A stretch of DNA of 64,000 nucleotides from Nymphaea colorata (taxonomy: Eukaryota > Streptophyta > Magnoliopsida > Nymphaeales > Nymphaeaceae), in assembly GCF_008831285.2 (NCBI RefSeq), contig NC_045138.2, positions 19,253,934 to 19,317,933 on the forward strand, written 5' to 3'. A model generated the notes under the pieces. That model was not told the origin of the DNA. It saw only the letters and a program-made list of their open reading frames with translations, and ran no database searches. Below are positions 44,542 to 57,338 of the stretch, piece after piece. The translations under genes were made by a program, and so were the position numbers. Every line of letters starts with the position of its first letter. The stretch's first letter is position 1.

Positions 44542-46721
44542 AGTGGCTCATTACCATCCTTACCATACCATCTCCATGCTGCCTATCTCAATGACAATAA
44601 TTTTAGTGGCCCATTCCCAAATTCATACAACCTCCTTAACATAGAACTATTAGACCTTTCTAGCAACTCATTGACGGGAATTCTTCCTTCTAATTTAACA
44701 CATGGTCCATCTTTCATGTGATCCCCAATTCAATACCTTGACCTTTCTAGCAACTCATTGACGGGATATCTTCCTTCTAATTTAACACATGATCCATATT
44801 TCATTCATTCCGCAATTCAATACCTTGACCTTTCTAACAACAGGTTTCATGGCTACCTCAACCTCAGATTTTTTGCAAACTTGAAGAACCTTTACTTCTT
44901 ATCACTTTCTAGGAATAATTGGACTGTAGATGTTCACGACCCAACCCTCAAGTTTCCAAGTTTACAGGAGCTGAGGTTGGCCTCATGCGACATCAGCCAG
45001 CTTCTCCAATTCCTACATCACCATAAACCCATTCAGACTTTGGACCTCTCAAAGAACATGATCACTAGGGAAATTCCAAAATGGTTAAGACTTTCTAATT
45101 CTTTGATCGTATCCCACAACATGATAACAAGCATTGAAGAAGAAACTTTTCTCAACATTGAGAAAGTTGACTTGAGCTACAACATGTTGAACAGACTTCC
45201 AAAATTTCTTTCCCCTAGCACAAGTTCCTTTGAAAACATGGTGTATTTTTCAGTCAAGAATAATAGTGTCATGGGAGAACTACCAGCTTCCTTGTGCAAC
45301 TTCACTATGCTTTTATCACTTGACTTGTCGAACAACAAGTTCAGTGGCCAAATACCTGATTGCCTCCTTCATATGAGTTTGGTTGAAGTCATGCTCCAGA
45401 ACAATCAATTGCGGGGTCAAATCCCAGAATTTGGTGGTCACACAGGAACTGCATTGACAACACTTGATCTAAGTGATAATAGGTTTGTGGGTTACATCCC
45501 TACATCCCTTGGGAGCTGCAGAAATCTGGAATTCATAAATTTGGGGCACAACAAATTGAGTGGTGAATTCCCTTGGTGGCTTGCAAAACTTCCACAACTG
45601 AAAATTCTTGTGCTGAGGTCCAACTCGTTGAATGGTTCTATCAACTTCACCTTTGACATGAACGTGTTCCAAGAATTGCTCGTGCTTGACATCTCGGCCA
45701 ACCAATTTGCTGGAAAACTTCTACTTGGCTTGTTGCTAAGTCTCAATGCAATGAAGTCTTTCAACCCCGAATCTTCTATCCCTTTGCAATTTTGGACTTC
45801 TTTTTTGAAAGGTTTTTATAAAGACTGGGAAGTGACATTGAACACCAAAGGAATAAACTTGACCTATGAAAGGGGAATGCATTCAATCATGAAGACAATT
45901 AAGGTCTCCAACAACTACTTTGAGGGTGGGATTTCAGAAGAAGTTGGAGATCTTAAGGGGCTCCAAGCTCTAAGGATTTCAAAGAACAAGCTCAAAGGCC
46001 CAATTCCAAAGAGCATTGGTGCCCTGACACATCTAGAATCATTGGATCTATCTCATAACTACCTTTCAGGTGAAATACTAGAAAAACTTACTAAACTCAA
46101 TTCTCTTGGGTATTTAAATCTGTCATACAATAGTCTTTCTAGAAGAATCCCTCAGTCGCCACATTTTTCCACATTTGATGCTCTAAGCTTTGAAGGGAAT
46201 CCTAGTCTTTGTGGACCGCCACTTTTGCTGCCTTGTAAAGCCAATAACGGAGCCACATTGTTTCCTTTTGTTGGATTGAGAGAAACAGATGAAGAGAAAA
46301 TGTGGAAGTACGTATCAATGGGATTAGGTTTTGGAGCAGGCTTTGGCACCGCAATCAGCTTTTCATATTTCTTGAATAATGGAAGGGGGTTCAACAACTT
46401 TTGGAGAAGATGCTACTGGTCATGTGCTTAATCTAGATACATAAATAAGTTTGAAGGCTTGTTTACATAATCAAGAGGGCGACACAACTTTTCATGAGAC
46501 GGTCAATCCTCTTTCTTATTGTTGCAAGGCGTGTGGCTCAGGAAGTTCCAAAAAATATAGCCGTCCACTTTATTCATTGCAAAGATCAACTTTGTGCAGT
46601 GTAGTCATCTTAGTTAAGAATAAGAACCACGTCATGTTCTCATGTCTTTCATATTGTTATGCAATGTGACCTTTTTCTTGTAGAAAATTTCCCTTCTTTC
46701 ACATATTGACATGTCCATAAA

Positions 46722-47010
46722 ATTATTATTAGTAATTATATAATAAATTAATTTAATATTTTAGTTAAAAGTTAAGCTTTCAGGTCGCTCCTTCACGCTT
46801 TTTTTATAACCCTTTATCTTTCACTGCTTGCTCTTCAATGCAACATAAATGGGATGTTTGGATGACTCTGTGAAACCAAGTTTATATTATTATATAGTAT
46901 TCGGATGCCATCAAGACTGTTCTAAGGGAATCTCTGCCTGGACAAAACAAAGGAAGTGAAAAATCTAAATCCCACCAGGTTATCCATAAAAACTGTCATA
47001 TATGTGTATA
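46722..47010. repeat. 3' flank of LRR copy A, duplicated at 62.83-63.14 kb
   Basis: ATTAGTAATTATATAATAAATTAATTTAATATTTT through CACCAGGTTATCCATAAAAACTGT recurs downstream of copy B in the same orientation with few changes. It marks the duplication that made the two LRR copies. The TTTGGATGACTC...GATGTCATCCAAAAG pair (46855-47115) looks like a MITE inside it. Confidence 0.8.
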
Positions 47011-47364
47011 AAAGAAAAGAAACCATAATCTCATTAGCTCATCGAAACTTTGTTTTTATAAAATCAAGTTTTCGTAAAACTATATTAGATGAGGATGTCA
47101 TCCAAAAGCTCTCTAAGAAATCTGCTTATTGACTATTTAGTCTCGTATTGAGTAAGAGCAGTAGTGGAATGGGCCATGTCATGTCACACGCCCCTACCCA
47201 CCACGACCTTTCCGAAGGGAAATAATTCAAGGGTGCTAGGTTCTATTAGTGCGCTTCGGATCTCAAATCTGAATCCCATTTGAAATCCCTTTTAGTTGGG
47301 TTCACAAAATAAAATAAGTAAATAACACTGGATCTCAGATCTATGAAAAAAATGAAGATTTGTG

Positions 47365-47505
47365 ATCCTTAGACTATGTTTGGTAGCCTCGGTTTGATCT
47401 CAAATCTTCCAATCTGATATCCTTAGACTATGTTTGATAGCCTCGGTTTGATCTCAAATCTTCCAATCTGAGATCCTTAGACTATGTTTGATAGCCTCGG
47501 TTTTT
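47365..47505. repeat. 54-bp tandem repeat, 2.6 copies
   Basis: Units start ATCCTTAGACTATGTTTG at 47365, 47419 and 47473. They differ at one or two bases; the third is truncated. Confidence 0.88.
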
Positions 47506-47533
47506 AAATCGGTGGCTACCATAGATTGTTTGA

Positions 47534-47852
47534 TAGCCTCGGTTTTCACAAGGTAACACATATTTGAGATTCCCAATTAAGAAATCTATTGTTTGTTTAA
47601 GCTGTGGATTTAAACTAACGTGAATTTAAGATCAGCCTTAGATCTCATAAAGATGACCTTGTGGTCTCAGATCATCTCATAAGCCAGATCCATAGTGCAC
47701 AAATGCCTTGATTGGGGCATTTTCTAGACTTCAAAATAAATTATTAGAGCTTTTCAATTTCAAAATTATAATATTTTTTAAAACAAAATAAGAGGTCGGG
47801 TTTTTATCTCTTACTTAAGTGGCGTGGTGGCGTGGTGGTATTTACCAATTGT

Positions 47853-47870
<18 letters not shown>
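47534..47870. repeat. Repeat block X, copy 1
   Basis: Matches 57021-57338 in direct orientation. It starts TTCACAAGGTAACACA.ATTTGAGATTCCC and ends at TTACCAATTGTTC plus a (TC)n run. A (TC)n(TA)n microsatellite follows at 47853-47911. No coding sequence. Confidence 0.85.
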
Positions 47871-47911
<41 letters not shown>

Positions 47912-47914
<3 letters not shown>

Positions 47915-50359
47915 CCCGTGAGGGCTTGTGTCTCTCTCTCCAACTCTTTTCTTCCTTAGTCCACTACCGAACCACTCTCTCCCAGTTGTACTGTATCACA
48001 CAATCAAAATATCAATCGATTTCTACAAAAAAAAACGTACTGAACGGAAAAAGGATCTCCCCACGAGAAGCAGAAAAACAGCATATATATATATTTTTTA
48101 AAAAAGGAGACTGTATCTGAAAGGAATTTTTGTTGCTTCCTTCTTCAACTTCTCCATCATCACATTGAGATTCACACCGAGCACCGATGCCTTCATAGAG
48201 ACCTAGGGACAAGGGAGAGGGCTTCTCCTTCACAGGCATTCATAGAACTAGGGACAAGGGGGAGGGGCTTTCGACTCCTTTTGAGTCGTAGTAACATCGC
48301 TAACTCGAAAGCAGGGGAAAGGTTGGTGTGGACTACCAGCGGGGCAATTGCCCACACTAATCTCAAGTAAAGTTCCTAGTTTCATATTGATATTTGTGAG
48401 CAATTCTTTTCATTTACACATTGACATCCCTTTTAAAATGGTGAATTTCTTAATTTTGTTCAGCCCTTTCCTGTTTTAGGTTTTGACTTTGTGCGCCAAT
48501 TTTAAAAACAATTTGATAATTCGCTCTGAATTTTTTTTTTGGAGTAATTTAATAGGAACATTGTATTCGAAACAATTACATTATCCCTTCAACCAAAGAG
48601 CAAAATAACCTACAAATGACACACTAACTATGGAGACAAATATGATGTCGCTAGGAAAAGGAAAACGATGAAATGAGACGATGAAACAAGCAGGACAAAA
48701 AAAGAAAACCAAAGAGAAAAATTAGTTTTACACATTATAGAAAATAAATTAAAAATTTATTAATCGCTTTAATAACAAGAAAATGGTAAATGTTTTGTTC
48801 CAGGCAGTCGCCCTCAGGCACTGATGGAGGAGAAGGGGAGAAACGGAAAGGGCTACGGCAGCTCCGGGGACGAAGGAGAAGGAGAGAAACAGGAAGAGCT
48901 AGGGCAGCTTGGGGGCAGAGACAGAGGAGAGAAAACAATGGGGTCGGAACGGAATAGAACAAAAAGATAATTTATACTATTGTTTAAGTCCGAGGTGTCC
49001 AGCCTGTCCTATAATCAAAAGACCTCTAAGGGAACCTACAAACTAAAGGAGGAGGAGCCAAGGTAGGACCCGCATGGGCTCTATCCCCACCTCAAAAAAA
49101 AAAAATACTTCACTTGTTCTATATAAAAATTTTGAAAAATGATATTTCGGCCCTATTTAAAATTTTGAAACATTTATTCAGCCTTTTTCATGAAAAATTT
49201 CTGCCTTCACTCCAATTCTGTTACGAACATATTTTTGCAATTTTCTAAATATTAAGTGAAATATCTGCAAATATGTCAAAATCGTGCAGCTATTGGTTTA
49301 TTTCGCAAGGAAAAAAGTCACATTGATGAGAGAAAACTTGAAGTTATCCATTGAAATGGTTGCACCAAACCATGTGCAAGTGGGGACTGTTCGGTTAGAC
49401 TTGGGTGAACCTTTTCTTGACTTTGAAAGTGGAAGGCGCAGGTTCCTTTCTGTCTCTGCAAGGCCAACATCATCGGGTGTTCTTTGGTTTTCTATTCTAG
49501 GGGCGGCAGGGGAGAAGGGTGTTTTCTAGCCCATAGTTTAAGAACCCCAACTTGATCAATTCCAAAATGTTCATACTTAATCAAATTCTCCCTTCGACTG
49601 AAATCCTATTATCTGGGATTCATAAAAACGAACAAAAAAAGGAAATGCATAGATGATAAAAAATTATATGTAGTTTTGGATTTGCATCTACGTTTCACTA
49701 AAACCCTGATCGCGTTTCAGGCTTTAAACTTAAAAGTTGGGGGAGATATTAGGCAGATCAGGGTCTAGTTCTTGCTGGTTCCATATGCTCTAGGTATCAG
49801 TTTGCAGTTGTTTAAGCAAAATCCCAATAGCTTGGATTTGTTAAACCCGAGATGGAAACAGAATCCGACGAGTTTACAGCAGTTGGGTTGACTACCACGC
49901 CAGTGGCCAACCAGTTCGCTGCAGACTGCATTATGTGTTTGTCTCTCATACTCACGCATATATATATATATAGGAAGAGAGAGAGATTGGTAAAAACCAA
50001 GATACTTAGGTGAGAAATAAAAACCAAACCTGCTAAAAAAATTATTTAAAAAAAAATATAAACAGCTTAATATATTTGTAAAAACTACTTTGATATAAAC
50101 CATGCTTTGAATCAAGTCGTTTTAATGAAAAATGTTGATTTCTCTATTATCAAAATGTTCATGCTATGAGAGTCATTCATTTTTGCCTATTATAAAAAAC
50201 ATTTATGAAAACCCAAAGAATGATCAACGTAATATATATATATATATAGCATCAACTTGTCCTTAAGATTATATTGGTAAGGTTAGATTTCAGAAAAAAA
50301 AAACACTTTCAATATCATATTTAAAGGGTTTGATTTTTGTCCTTGACTTATGGTTCTGG

Positions 50360-50439
<80 letters not shown>

Positions 50440-51529
50440 TTATGAAAATTTGCTTAATTTATTAACTATTCACAGCCACATATGAAGTCTAAGAATTGTT
50501 GTGATTGACATAGCATAACTGATCAAGGTAGTGGATCCGCGAGAGTTTGGTCACTAGTTAGATTTACATAAGCAATATTGAACTGCAAAAAGTGAGAGAT
50601 GCTATTTTAGAGGTGAAAGGAAATAACCATAAGTTCATCCAAATCCGCCTCTGCACACCCAGGAAAAAAGAAAGGGAATCGACTATTTCCTTGTAATTAT
50701 GTCATGTTCCTACATTATAGTTACGGTAAATCCTACTTCTATGAATGTCGTTACTGTTGATTTGCATTAAGAAAACAACAAAACAATGTTGTTTAAGAGC
50801 ATTGGGATATGTATTCAAAAGTGAGTACGTCAGTTGAATGTAAAATTTAAGAATTTAGCCAGGTTTTTTTTTTATCAATAACCGATTAGTTCAACAGCTT
50901 CTACAGTTTATTACATAGTGAAGATTATTTATTTGGTTGGAAAATATAAAATTAAATAAAATAAAATAAAAAGATGGCCTGTGGCAAGCTTAACAATTCA
51001 CGATAATCATTAACTCATTATTTTAGTAGAAATTATTTGCATGCTTCAAGTACTATCCGACAAGTCTCTTAACTCATTTGGTCACAACCAACAAAAGAAG
51101 AGAGCTACGACTCCTAATAGCACTCGAATCATATGGTTTAGGTTATAAGGTACGAAATCTAATAAGGAAGTGACCATATTATATCTAGGCAAAAGATGCA
51201 ACAAATTTTGACTTGGCATTAAAAACTCAAAGTGAGTAGCAGAGTCACATATCGGTTGGCCATCCCCATAAATTTTCTTTTATTTTTACATGGGTGCCTT
51301 TAATTATTTTTTTATTTATACATGTTGGTGCTTCTTAAGTTATGCAATATTTTTGAACTAGTGCCTCCCTGCCCAAAATTTCTGTCTCCAACATTCCAAG
51401 GATACCAATCAATAGCAAAACCTGAATACAGGCCAGATTTTTACAAATATTTGAATTTTGGAAAACTCATTTTTTTATCCTATCATCTAAATGGTGCCTT
51501 AGCTTTTCTCAGTGGTCAGTTAAATTCTT
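47912..51529. other. No supported gene; long (TA)n at 50360-50433
   Basis: AT-rich intergenic DNA. Sequence at 49100-49200 resembles 12410-12500 (TTCTATATAAAAATTT...GAAAAATGATATTTCG), so both may derive from one repeat. The (TA)n run of about 73 bp is the longest in the window. A short minus-strand Pro/Leu/Ser-rich frame at 48.7-48.96 kb looks incidental. Confidence 0.45.
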
Positions 51530-51537
51530 TATAAATA
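51530..51537 (+). promoter_or_regulatory. TATA box of the DUF247 gene
   Basis: TATAAATA, the plant consensus, about 165 bp upstream of the ATG at 51704. It is the best core-promoter match in the vicinity. Confidence 0.55.
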
Positions 51538-51703
51538 GCGTACTGTTGCATGCGTTTTCATCATAGGAAGCAGGCTGAGTTTTTGTCATTGCTCTAACAA
51601 TTTCTCCGACAATTCTCTACTGTGGCTTGGCCCACAGAAGATGTTGCTTACAAGTTTTCATTATTTGCTTTAGGTATTCTGCCTCTGCTGTGGCTCTTTC
51701 TAT

Positions 51704-53158
51704 ATGGCGACCATGGGACACACAAATACAACAAGAATGGCAGAAGAGAAGAAGAACAAGGAGATTTGGCCAATTTGGGTCACTGACATAGAAGAGGAAT
51801 ATGAATCTTATGATCCTTCTGAATATGTGTTGAAGTTGGAAAGAAAGTGCATCTACAGATGGCCTAATGACCTTGTCATTACATCAAGCTTGTCCAAGCA
51901 CCGCACTCCTCACATGGCATCCCTTGGTCCCTACCACCATAGGAAGGAGCACCTGCAGCCCATGGAGCATCACAAAAAGCGAGCTCTCTATAGGATCCTC
52001 AAGAGGAGCGGGGTTTCACTCTATTGCTTCCTTGACTCCTTGAAAGGCATAGAGCAAGAACTTAGGGATAGCTACGACAATCTTGAACCAAAATTGCCAA
52101 CGGATTCATTTTTAAGAATGATGTTGCTTGATGGGTGCTTCATACTTGAAATTCTACGTAGCAGTTGCATCTCAAATGAAAATTGGTTTGACGCCTTCGA
52201 ACCCATCTTCAGCAGATTCGGGAAGCTTACCATGACTCTGGCTTTTCGAGACATGCTGTTGCTAGAAAACCAAATCCCACTCCGTGTCCTAAGAAAGTTG
52301 CTCGAGGTAGAGGAAAGGAGAGAGACCAGCGATGATGCATATCTCAATAACTTGATCTGCGATTTTTATTGCTTTGAATCCCTCTCGATTCATGGGCCTG
52401 CTTTACATATTTTAGATATTTACAGGAAGTGCTTGATAATGGACAGTACAATGGAAGAACAAACAACCGCTTCTGTAGAAGGTTTTATTAAGTCTGTTTG
52501 CATGCGATATGAACCATGGTTGCATGTGATCGGCAAAGGAATTAAGCGTATGCTCCTCGGCATCCCCATCTTCGTCTTTAGGCTTTTAAGCAAACAAATT
52601 AACAAACCAGGAAACATGCGATCAGCAATGAGGTTTCATGAAGCAGGCGTTGAGTTCAAGAAAGCGAAACCCTGTAGCGGGTTAAAAATTACTTTTGACG
52701 AAGAACACGGAGTGCTTACTCTTCCTTTCATTGTAGTAGATGTCAACACAGCAGCAATATACATGAACCTGATGGCCTTCGAACGGATGCACCCAAAACT
52801 TCGGAATCCTGAAGTGACATCATATGTGTCCTTTATGATCGACTTGATAGACACTGCTGAAGACGTGAGCCTGCTGTGCTCTCGAGGGATCGTGATGAAC
52901 CTTCTTGGCAGTGACGAGCGTGCTGCCAATGTCTTCAACAAGATGGGCGATGGCATTACATACTCCCTAGATGATGAACTCTATGAGCAATTGCAGTCTT
53001 ATGTTGCCTCAGATTGGAATGCGGCGAGAGCAAATTTGAACCGAAACTACTTCCAAAACCCGTGGTCTATTCTGTCTCTACTCGCTGCCATTGTCTTGCT
53101 GGTTTTAACATCTATTCAGACCCTATTTTCTGTGTTAGCCGTGAAAAATGGCAAGTGA
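51704..53158 (+). CDS. DUF247 (UPF0481-type) plant protein, apparently intact
   Basis: Single-exon frame of 484 codons, a normal length for this plant family. Hallmarks: LGPYHH about residue 75, followed by MEHHKKRALYRIL; FLRMMLLDGCFILE near residue 140; MLLLENQIPLRVL near residue 190; and a C-terminal TM (about 450-478, WSILSLLAAIVLLVLTSIQ) with a short tail. Another Met lies at residue 12, so the exact start is uncertain, but the first ATG is in good context (ATATGGCG). DUF247 proteins are membrane-anchored and mostly uncharacterised; some are linked to self-incompatibility loci in grasses. I infer no specific role. It lies between the two LRR pseudogenes with no shared promoter. Confidence 0.93.
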   Translation: MATMGHTNTTRMAEEKKNKEIWPIWVTDIEEEYESYDPSEYVLKLERKCIYRWPNDLVITSSLSKHRTPHMASLGPYHHRKEHLQPMEHHKKRALYRILKRSGVSLYCFLDSLKGIEQELRDSYDNLEPKLPTDSFLRMMLLDGCFILEILRSSCISNENWFDAFEPIFSRFGKLTMTLAFRDMLLLENQIPLRVLRKLLEVEERRETSDDAYLNNLICDFYCFESLSIHGPALHILDIYRKCLIMDSTMEEQTTASVEGFIKSVCMRYEPWLHVIGKGIKRMLLGIPIFVFRLLSKQINKPGNMRSAMRFHEAGVEFKKAKPCSGLKITFDEEHGVLTLPFIVVDVNTAAIYMNLMAFERMHPKLRNPEVTSYVSFMIDLIDTAEDVSLLCSRGIVMNLLGSDERAANVFNKMGDGITYSLDDELYEQLQSYVASDWNAARANLNRNYFQNPWSILSLLAAIVLLVLTSIQTLFSVLAVKNGK

Positions 53159-55839
53159 TATTATCTATTCTTAGGATCCGGAGCCTTTTGGTGTATTCTT
53201 GTTTCCAAAATTGTAGCCTTATGCGGGAATTGCTAAAAGGAAAAGTGAAAATGTACAACTTCATGTATGTTGTGTATCGTGGTTTGTTTGGTGAACCTCA
53301 GTGATTTAAATAAATAATTAATGTTTGATCATTAATTAATTATTTGATCCTAATTAATTATGTTCTGTAGTTGCCGAAATACCACCCTAGGATCCTGCTG
53401 CCACACGAAATCTCCCATCCTGCTTGAAATTAGAAATCATGACCGTAAGGTTGTCTCTCCACACGATCCTCAAACTTTTACTTTGACGTCCAACTCCTTG
53501 GACCGTTTAATCCCCATGAAGGCTTCCTTGCGTGAACTCCAAATATTCATTTCCCTTTCGATTATGTAGTTTCACATCTCACGGTTTCTTCTTAGCATGA
53601 ACAGAACATCAAAGCAGGTGGCTGTTAGTGGGGAGTTTCGCCGGCCACGTCGGCTTCAGTGTTGCCGGTAGCATATGTTTTCTTTTTCTGTTTTTCATTT
53701 GACTCTGTTTTGGTGATTTTTTTTTTCCATTGTTTCTCCTTTTTTGTTTTGCATATGCTATTTTTCCTTTACTTTTTCTCATTTAATTCTGTTTTTGATA
53801 TGTTCTTTCCCTTTTTTTTTTTTGTTTCCTTTGTTATTACTATTGTAGTTCCTTCACGATTTAGGTTTCTCACGGCCGTATTTTTCCTAGTTTTGTTTTA
53901 TCTGTAGTTGACAAGTATTTGATCATTCTGGGGTTTATTTTCTGTGGCTCTGCCTTATTTGTATTTAAATGTGCCAGTTTAACCTCTTATAGGCATGTGG
54001 TTTGTATATAAATTTTATATGATGTTGTTTTGTTTTAAACTTTTAACCAAAATAGAATGAATTTTGTTTCAATTTTATTTTTTTGTAGAATTTCAGACAT
54101 TTTTTTCGCCATACCACCATACCAAGATGTTCAAAAATCCCCCTACCCGCATCCACTTTACCGTACTTGTATCCGGACCCGGACCCGTATCCGTAGCTAT
54201 GTATATTAGCATCTCATTTTATAATCTACTTTTTATTCTTCAGCAATTGCTTTTCAATCTTTTCTTTCAATTAAAATCAAGCTTCTAGCGTGGGTGTAAA
54301 CCTTTAGGGTTTCAAGTCACCATACTTTAAATAGCAATTTCATATTTTATTCTATGGGTTCATAATTTTCACCTAACTTTAAATAGCAATTTTATATTTT
54401 ATTCTATGAGTTCATAATTTTAATTTTTTTTATTCAGCTAAAATTGTTAAAATTTTCACCTTTCCATTTGTTAAAGAGTTTGTACCACTAATATTCATCT
54501 TTAGAACTTGAATGTTGGAACTTTGCTTTTAAGTTTGAAATTCATATTTCAAGTTTTTTTTCTTTAACTGATATTTTTCATATTTTGTTAAAATTTGATG
54601 GTTTGTTTCTGATTTTGTACACCTTCCAATGAAAAGTTAATATTAGTAAATTCTATTTTTGTCCTACAAGTTTTAATTTCTCGTTTTCTTGCTTCTTTAT
54701 GCTTCCAATTGAATTTTCTTGTTAAATACTTTCATAAATTGTGGGTTTTAACTGAATTTTAGATTTCAAGACTTTCTTGTTAGGTAAATATATATTTTTT
54801 AAAATTATGGTTCTTAGTTTAAGTTTAGATTTGAAGGCTTTGAATTATGTGTACCTGGCTTATGTGTCTTTGATCAATTTCAAATTTGTATTATAATTTT
54901 TGAACTTGAAGCTTTTTATGTTGTTATTCTCATCAATGTTACATACAAATTTTGAATTTTTTCAATTTCATTTTTCTTATTTTCAAATGACAAATTTCAT
55001 TTTTCTGAGTTCACTTTTCTAAAATTTTGAAATTTTCAGGTTTTCGTGTTTCTGATTTTTATATTTTCAGTTTAAAGCATTTTTTATCTGCGCCATCTGA
55101 TCTTTTTTTCAATGTGAATTTGTATCTCCTAGGAATGATGCATTTGAATATCTAAGAGGTAGTTTTGGAGCTGGACATGCCCTGACACTTTTCCGCAATG
55201 AGATACTTTCCTACTACATAACTTCTTTCCGCCCCATTTTCTTAAACCATTTGATCCTTCTCCAACGTTCATCGTTTTGATCCCTAAAATCTGTACCATC
55301 AATCCAAAAAGTAGAAAACAAATGTGAAGAGACTATTGGAAGCACTGACATGTAGAGTTTTACTTTTAAGAGAAACTTTGTGTTATTGGAATGCATCCAG
55401 TTAGAGCATTTTGGTCTCATGAACGTGGTGAAATATGAATGTTCTTCTTAACTTCAATTATAAAATGCTGGCATGAGCACTATAGGTTCCCTGTGAAGTA
55501 ACTTTACTGATGCAGAAAAGCCCAACAAAATTATATGGTTCACTTCTAAAATGAGGTCTATGTCAGTGGAAGGGAGTGACAAAGTATTCTATGGTGTGCA
55601 AGACTTGTCATCAAACCTTTATTGTTTTCCTCCTGTCACTCTCATATCTTTGATTTCTTCGGCATGATTGGTGCTGGTGATTTGCATCTTCTTACTGCTA
55701 CCAATGTGAACTTTATCATGAAAGCACGATGAGTATATCACCAGTATTTTTAAAAAAACTAGAACAAGAACATGGTGTTCCGTAACTTATTTAATGCCCC
55801 CATAGAATCATCTCACGACTGAAATGGTTGTCGTAGTTA
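53159..55839. other. AT-rich, no supported gene; 52-bp tandem pair at 54324-54421
   Basis: An ATTAATTAATTA-rich segment at about 53310-53360 may hold the polyadenylation region of the DUF247 gene. Two units starting ACTTTAAATAGCAATTT at 54324 and 54376 form a tandem duplication. The stretch 54420-55080 is dominated by T-rich TTTGAAATTTT phrases with no frame of interest. Confidence 0.5.
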
Positions 55840-56600
55840 ATTATTAACGAAGCACAAATCAGTGCATATAAAACTATTATGAAAGGCAGAGGAAAGTTTC
55901 AATGTTGAAACAACTACATGTTCGGCTATTAGGTCTCTTTGTCTTATTGGCAGTACCAAACCCTTCCATAAAGGAGAAAATTCTTTCCGAGTCTTGAAGT
56001 TCCGAAGACTGGTTGCCCAGATGTCTAGATCTACAACTAGTGGCGTCAGATTTTTGCTGGTCAAAGCTACACAGGCAAGATAAGCCAAATAAGGCACATC
56101 CTTCTCATCAAAATTTTCTGAAGCCAAGTCGACCTTCCTTAACAGGAGAGGATAAAAATTTTCATGATTTCACATGACGTGAGATTTTCAGTCACCATCA
56201 ATGTCTTCCCATAAAAGTTTTATGAAGAGACTCCCCAAATTCTTGACAATAATAGGAAGACGTCTTAGGTCCAAGAACCAATATGCAGGCAGACCATAAT
56301 GAACAGTCTTGATTAAACACATTCTACTAGCAAAAGATACAGGCTTTCCAAGTGTTCAGTCTTTTCTATACTTCAGGTAAAATTTCATCCCAAACTGAAA
56401 TTGGCAAAGGTGCGGGGAAGAGTACACTGTAGGAAAAACTCCCCTGCTGCAACCAAGGAGTCTCTTTACATTGGGACTGTCCCAGTCACTTATATTACAG
56501 TTTCACAGATTTTGCAGCATTAATTTTCATACCAGCATGCGTAAGAAAAAGGCTTCATCGGCATATTTGAGAGTTGAAGAGCCAGCCAAATTTATCCTAA
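55840..56600 (-). pseudogene. LINE (L1-type) reverse-transcriptase relic
   Basis: Read on the minus strand from about 56600: KYADEAFF, where active L1 RTs have YADD; then a stop-ridden stretch; then a segment ending CLIKTVHYGLPAYWFL, as in the (L)IKSVLSSLP.Y region; then KLLWED; then PVKEGRLGFRKF, matching the P(K)EGGLGF(R/K) motif. Order and spacing are those of the RT C-terminal half of plant L1 elements. Several stops and frame changes make it dead. No poly-A tail or target duplication was recognised. Confidence 0.7.
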
Positions 56601-57020
56601 TTTTGCTGTTCAAATGAACAACATTAATGCGATTTTGAACCGTATAGTGGAACCAGTTAAAAAAAGAATTCTAGATTGGAGAACAAGTCATCTTTGAATT
56701 TGATATACCACAAATCTGAAATCCGAGTAAAGAACCAATCCCAATACACACAGACGAGTGGGCTCTTATGCTGAATTTCATTTTTAGGAAATAAAATTCA
56801 GATTTGAGACCGAATTTGCGCCTGACTACATAAAGTCCAGCAAAGTCACATTTGGCAAAGCGTAGGTCCAAATCTATATCTGAAACCCTTTACATCTTTA
56901 AATAAAGCTAAAGCCCGGTTCGTTCAATCTTGTGAACGCTCCATTTCGAGTCACAATTCATCTGAAGTTCCCTGAACATAGGAACTTATTGAAAATAATA
57001 AAATAATATTCAAACAGTTT

Positions 57021-57304
57021 TTTCATAAGGTAACACAGATTTGAGATTCCCAATTAAGAAATCTATTGTTTGTTTAAGCTGTGGATTTAAACTAACGTGA
57101 ATTTAGAATCAGCCTTACATCTCATAAACATGACCTTGTGGTTTAAGTCAGATCCATAGTGCACCAATGCCTTGATTGAGGCATTTTCTGGACTTCAAAA
57201 ATAATTATTAGACCTTTTCAATATCAAAATTATAGTATTTTTTAAAACAAAATTAAGAGGTCCCGTTTTTATCTCCTACTTAAATGCTATGGTATTTACC
57301 AATT

Positions 57305-57338
<34 letters not shown>
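57021..57338. repeat. Repeat block X, copy 2
   Basis: Direct copy of 47534-47870, with about a dozen or more substitutions and a short deletion around 57141. It also ends in a (TC)n run (57306-57338). Location between LINE relic and tandem repeats; non-coding. Confidence 0.85.

Larger units (their letters stand above)
37391..46431 (+). pseudogene. LRR receptor-like protein (RLP) pseudogene, copy A, split by TE2
   Basis: The start is the ATG at 37391 (MVLNSRKSRK). A hydrophobic signal peptide, an LRRNT_2 cap (CLGSEASILLRVKEGL ... CCLCEGVEC) and many plant-type LRRs (LxxLxLSxNxLSGxIP) follow. Then come the NPSLCGPP..PC C-cap, an acidic stretch, one TM segment (about GLGFGAGFGTAISFSYFL) and a short basic tail. 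There is no kinase, so this is an RLP type, which acts at the plasma membrane through partner kinases. Lesions: in-frame TAA at 38003-38005; a frameshift at about 38682-38692, consistent with a 7-bp loss in an IGNL repeat; a 1-bp insertion near 38955-38960; TE2 at 39015/39016; and TGA at 44719-44721. The last 557 codons (44758-46428) are open. Its paralog is copy B at 60347. Confidence 0.92.
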
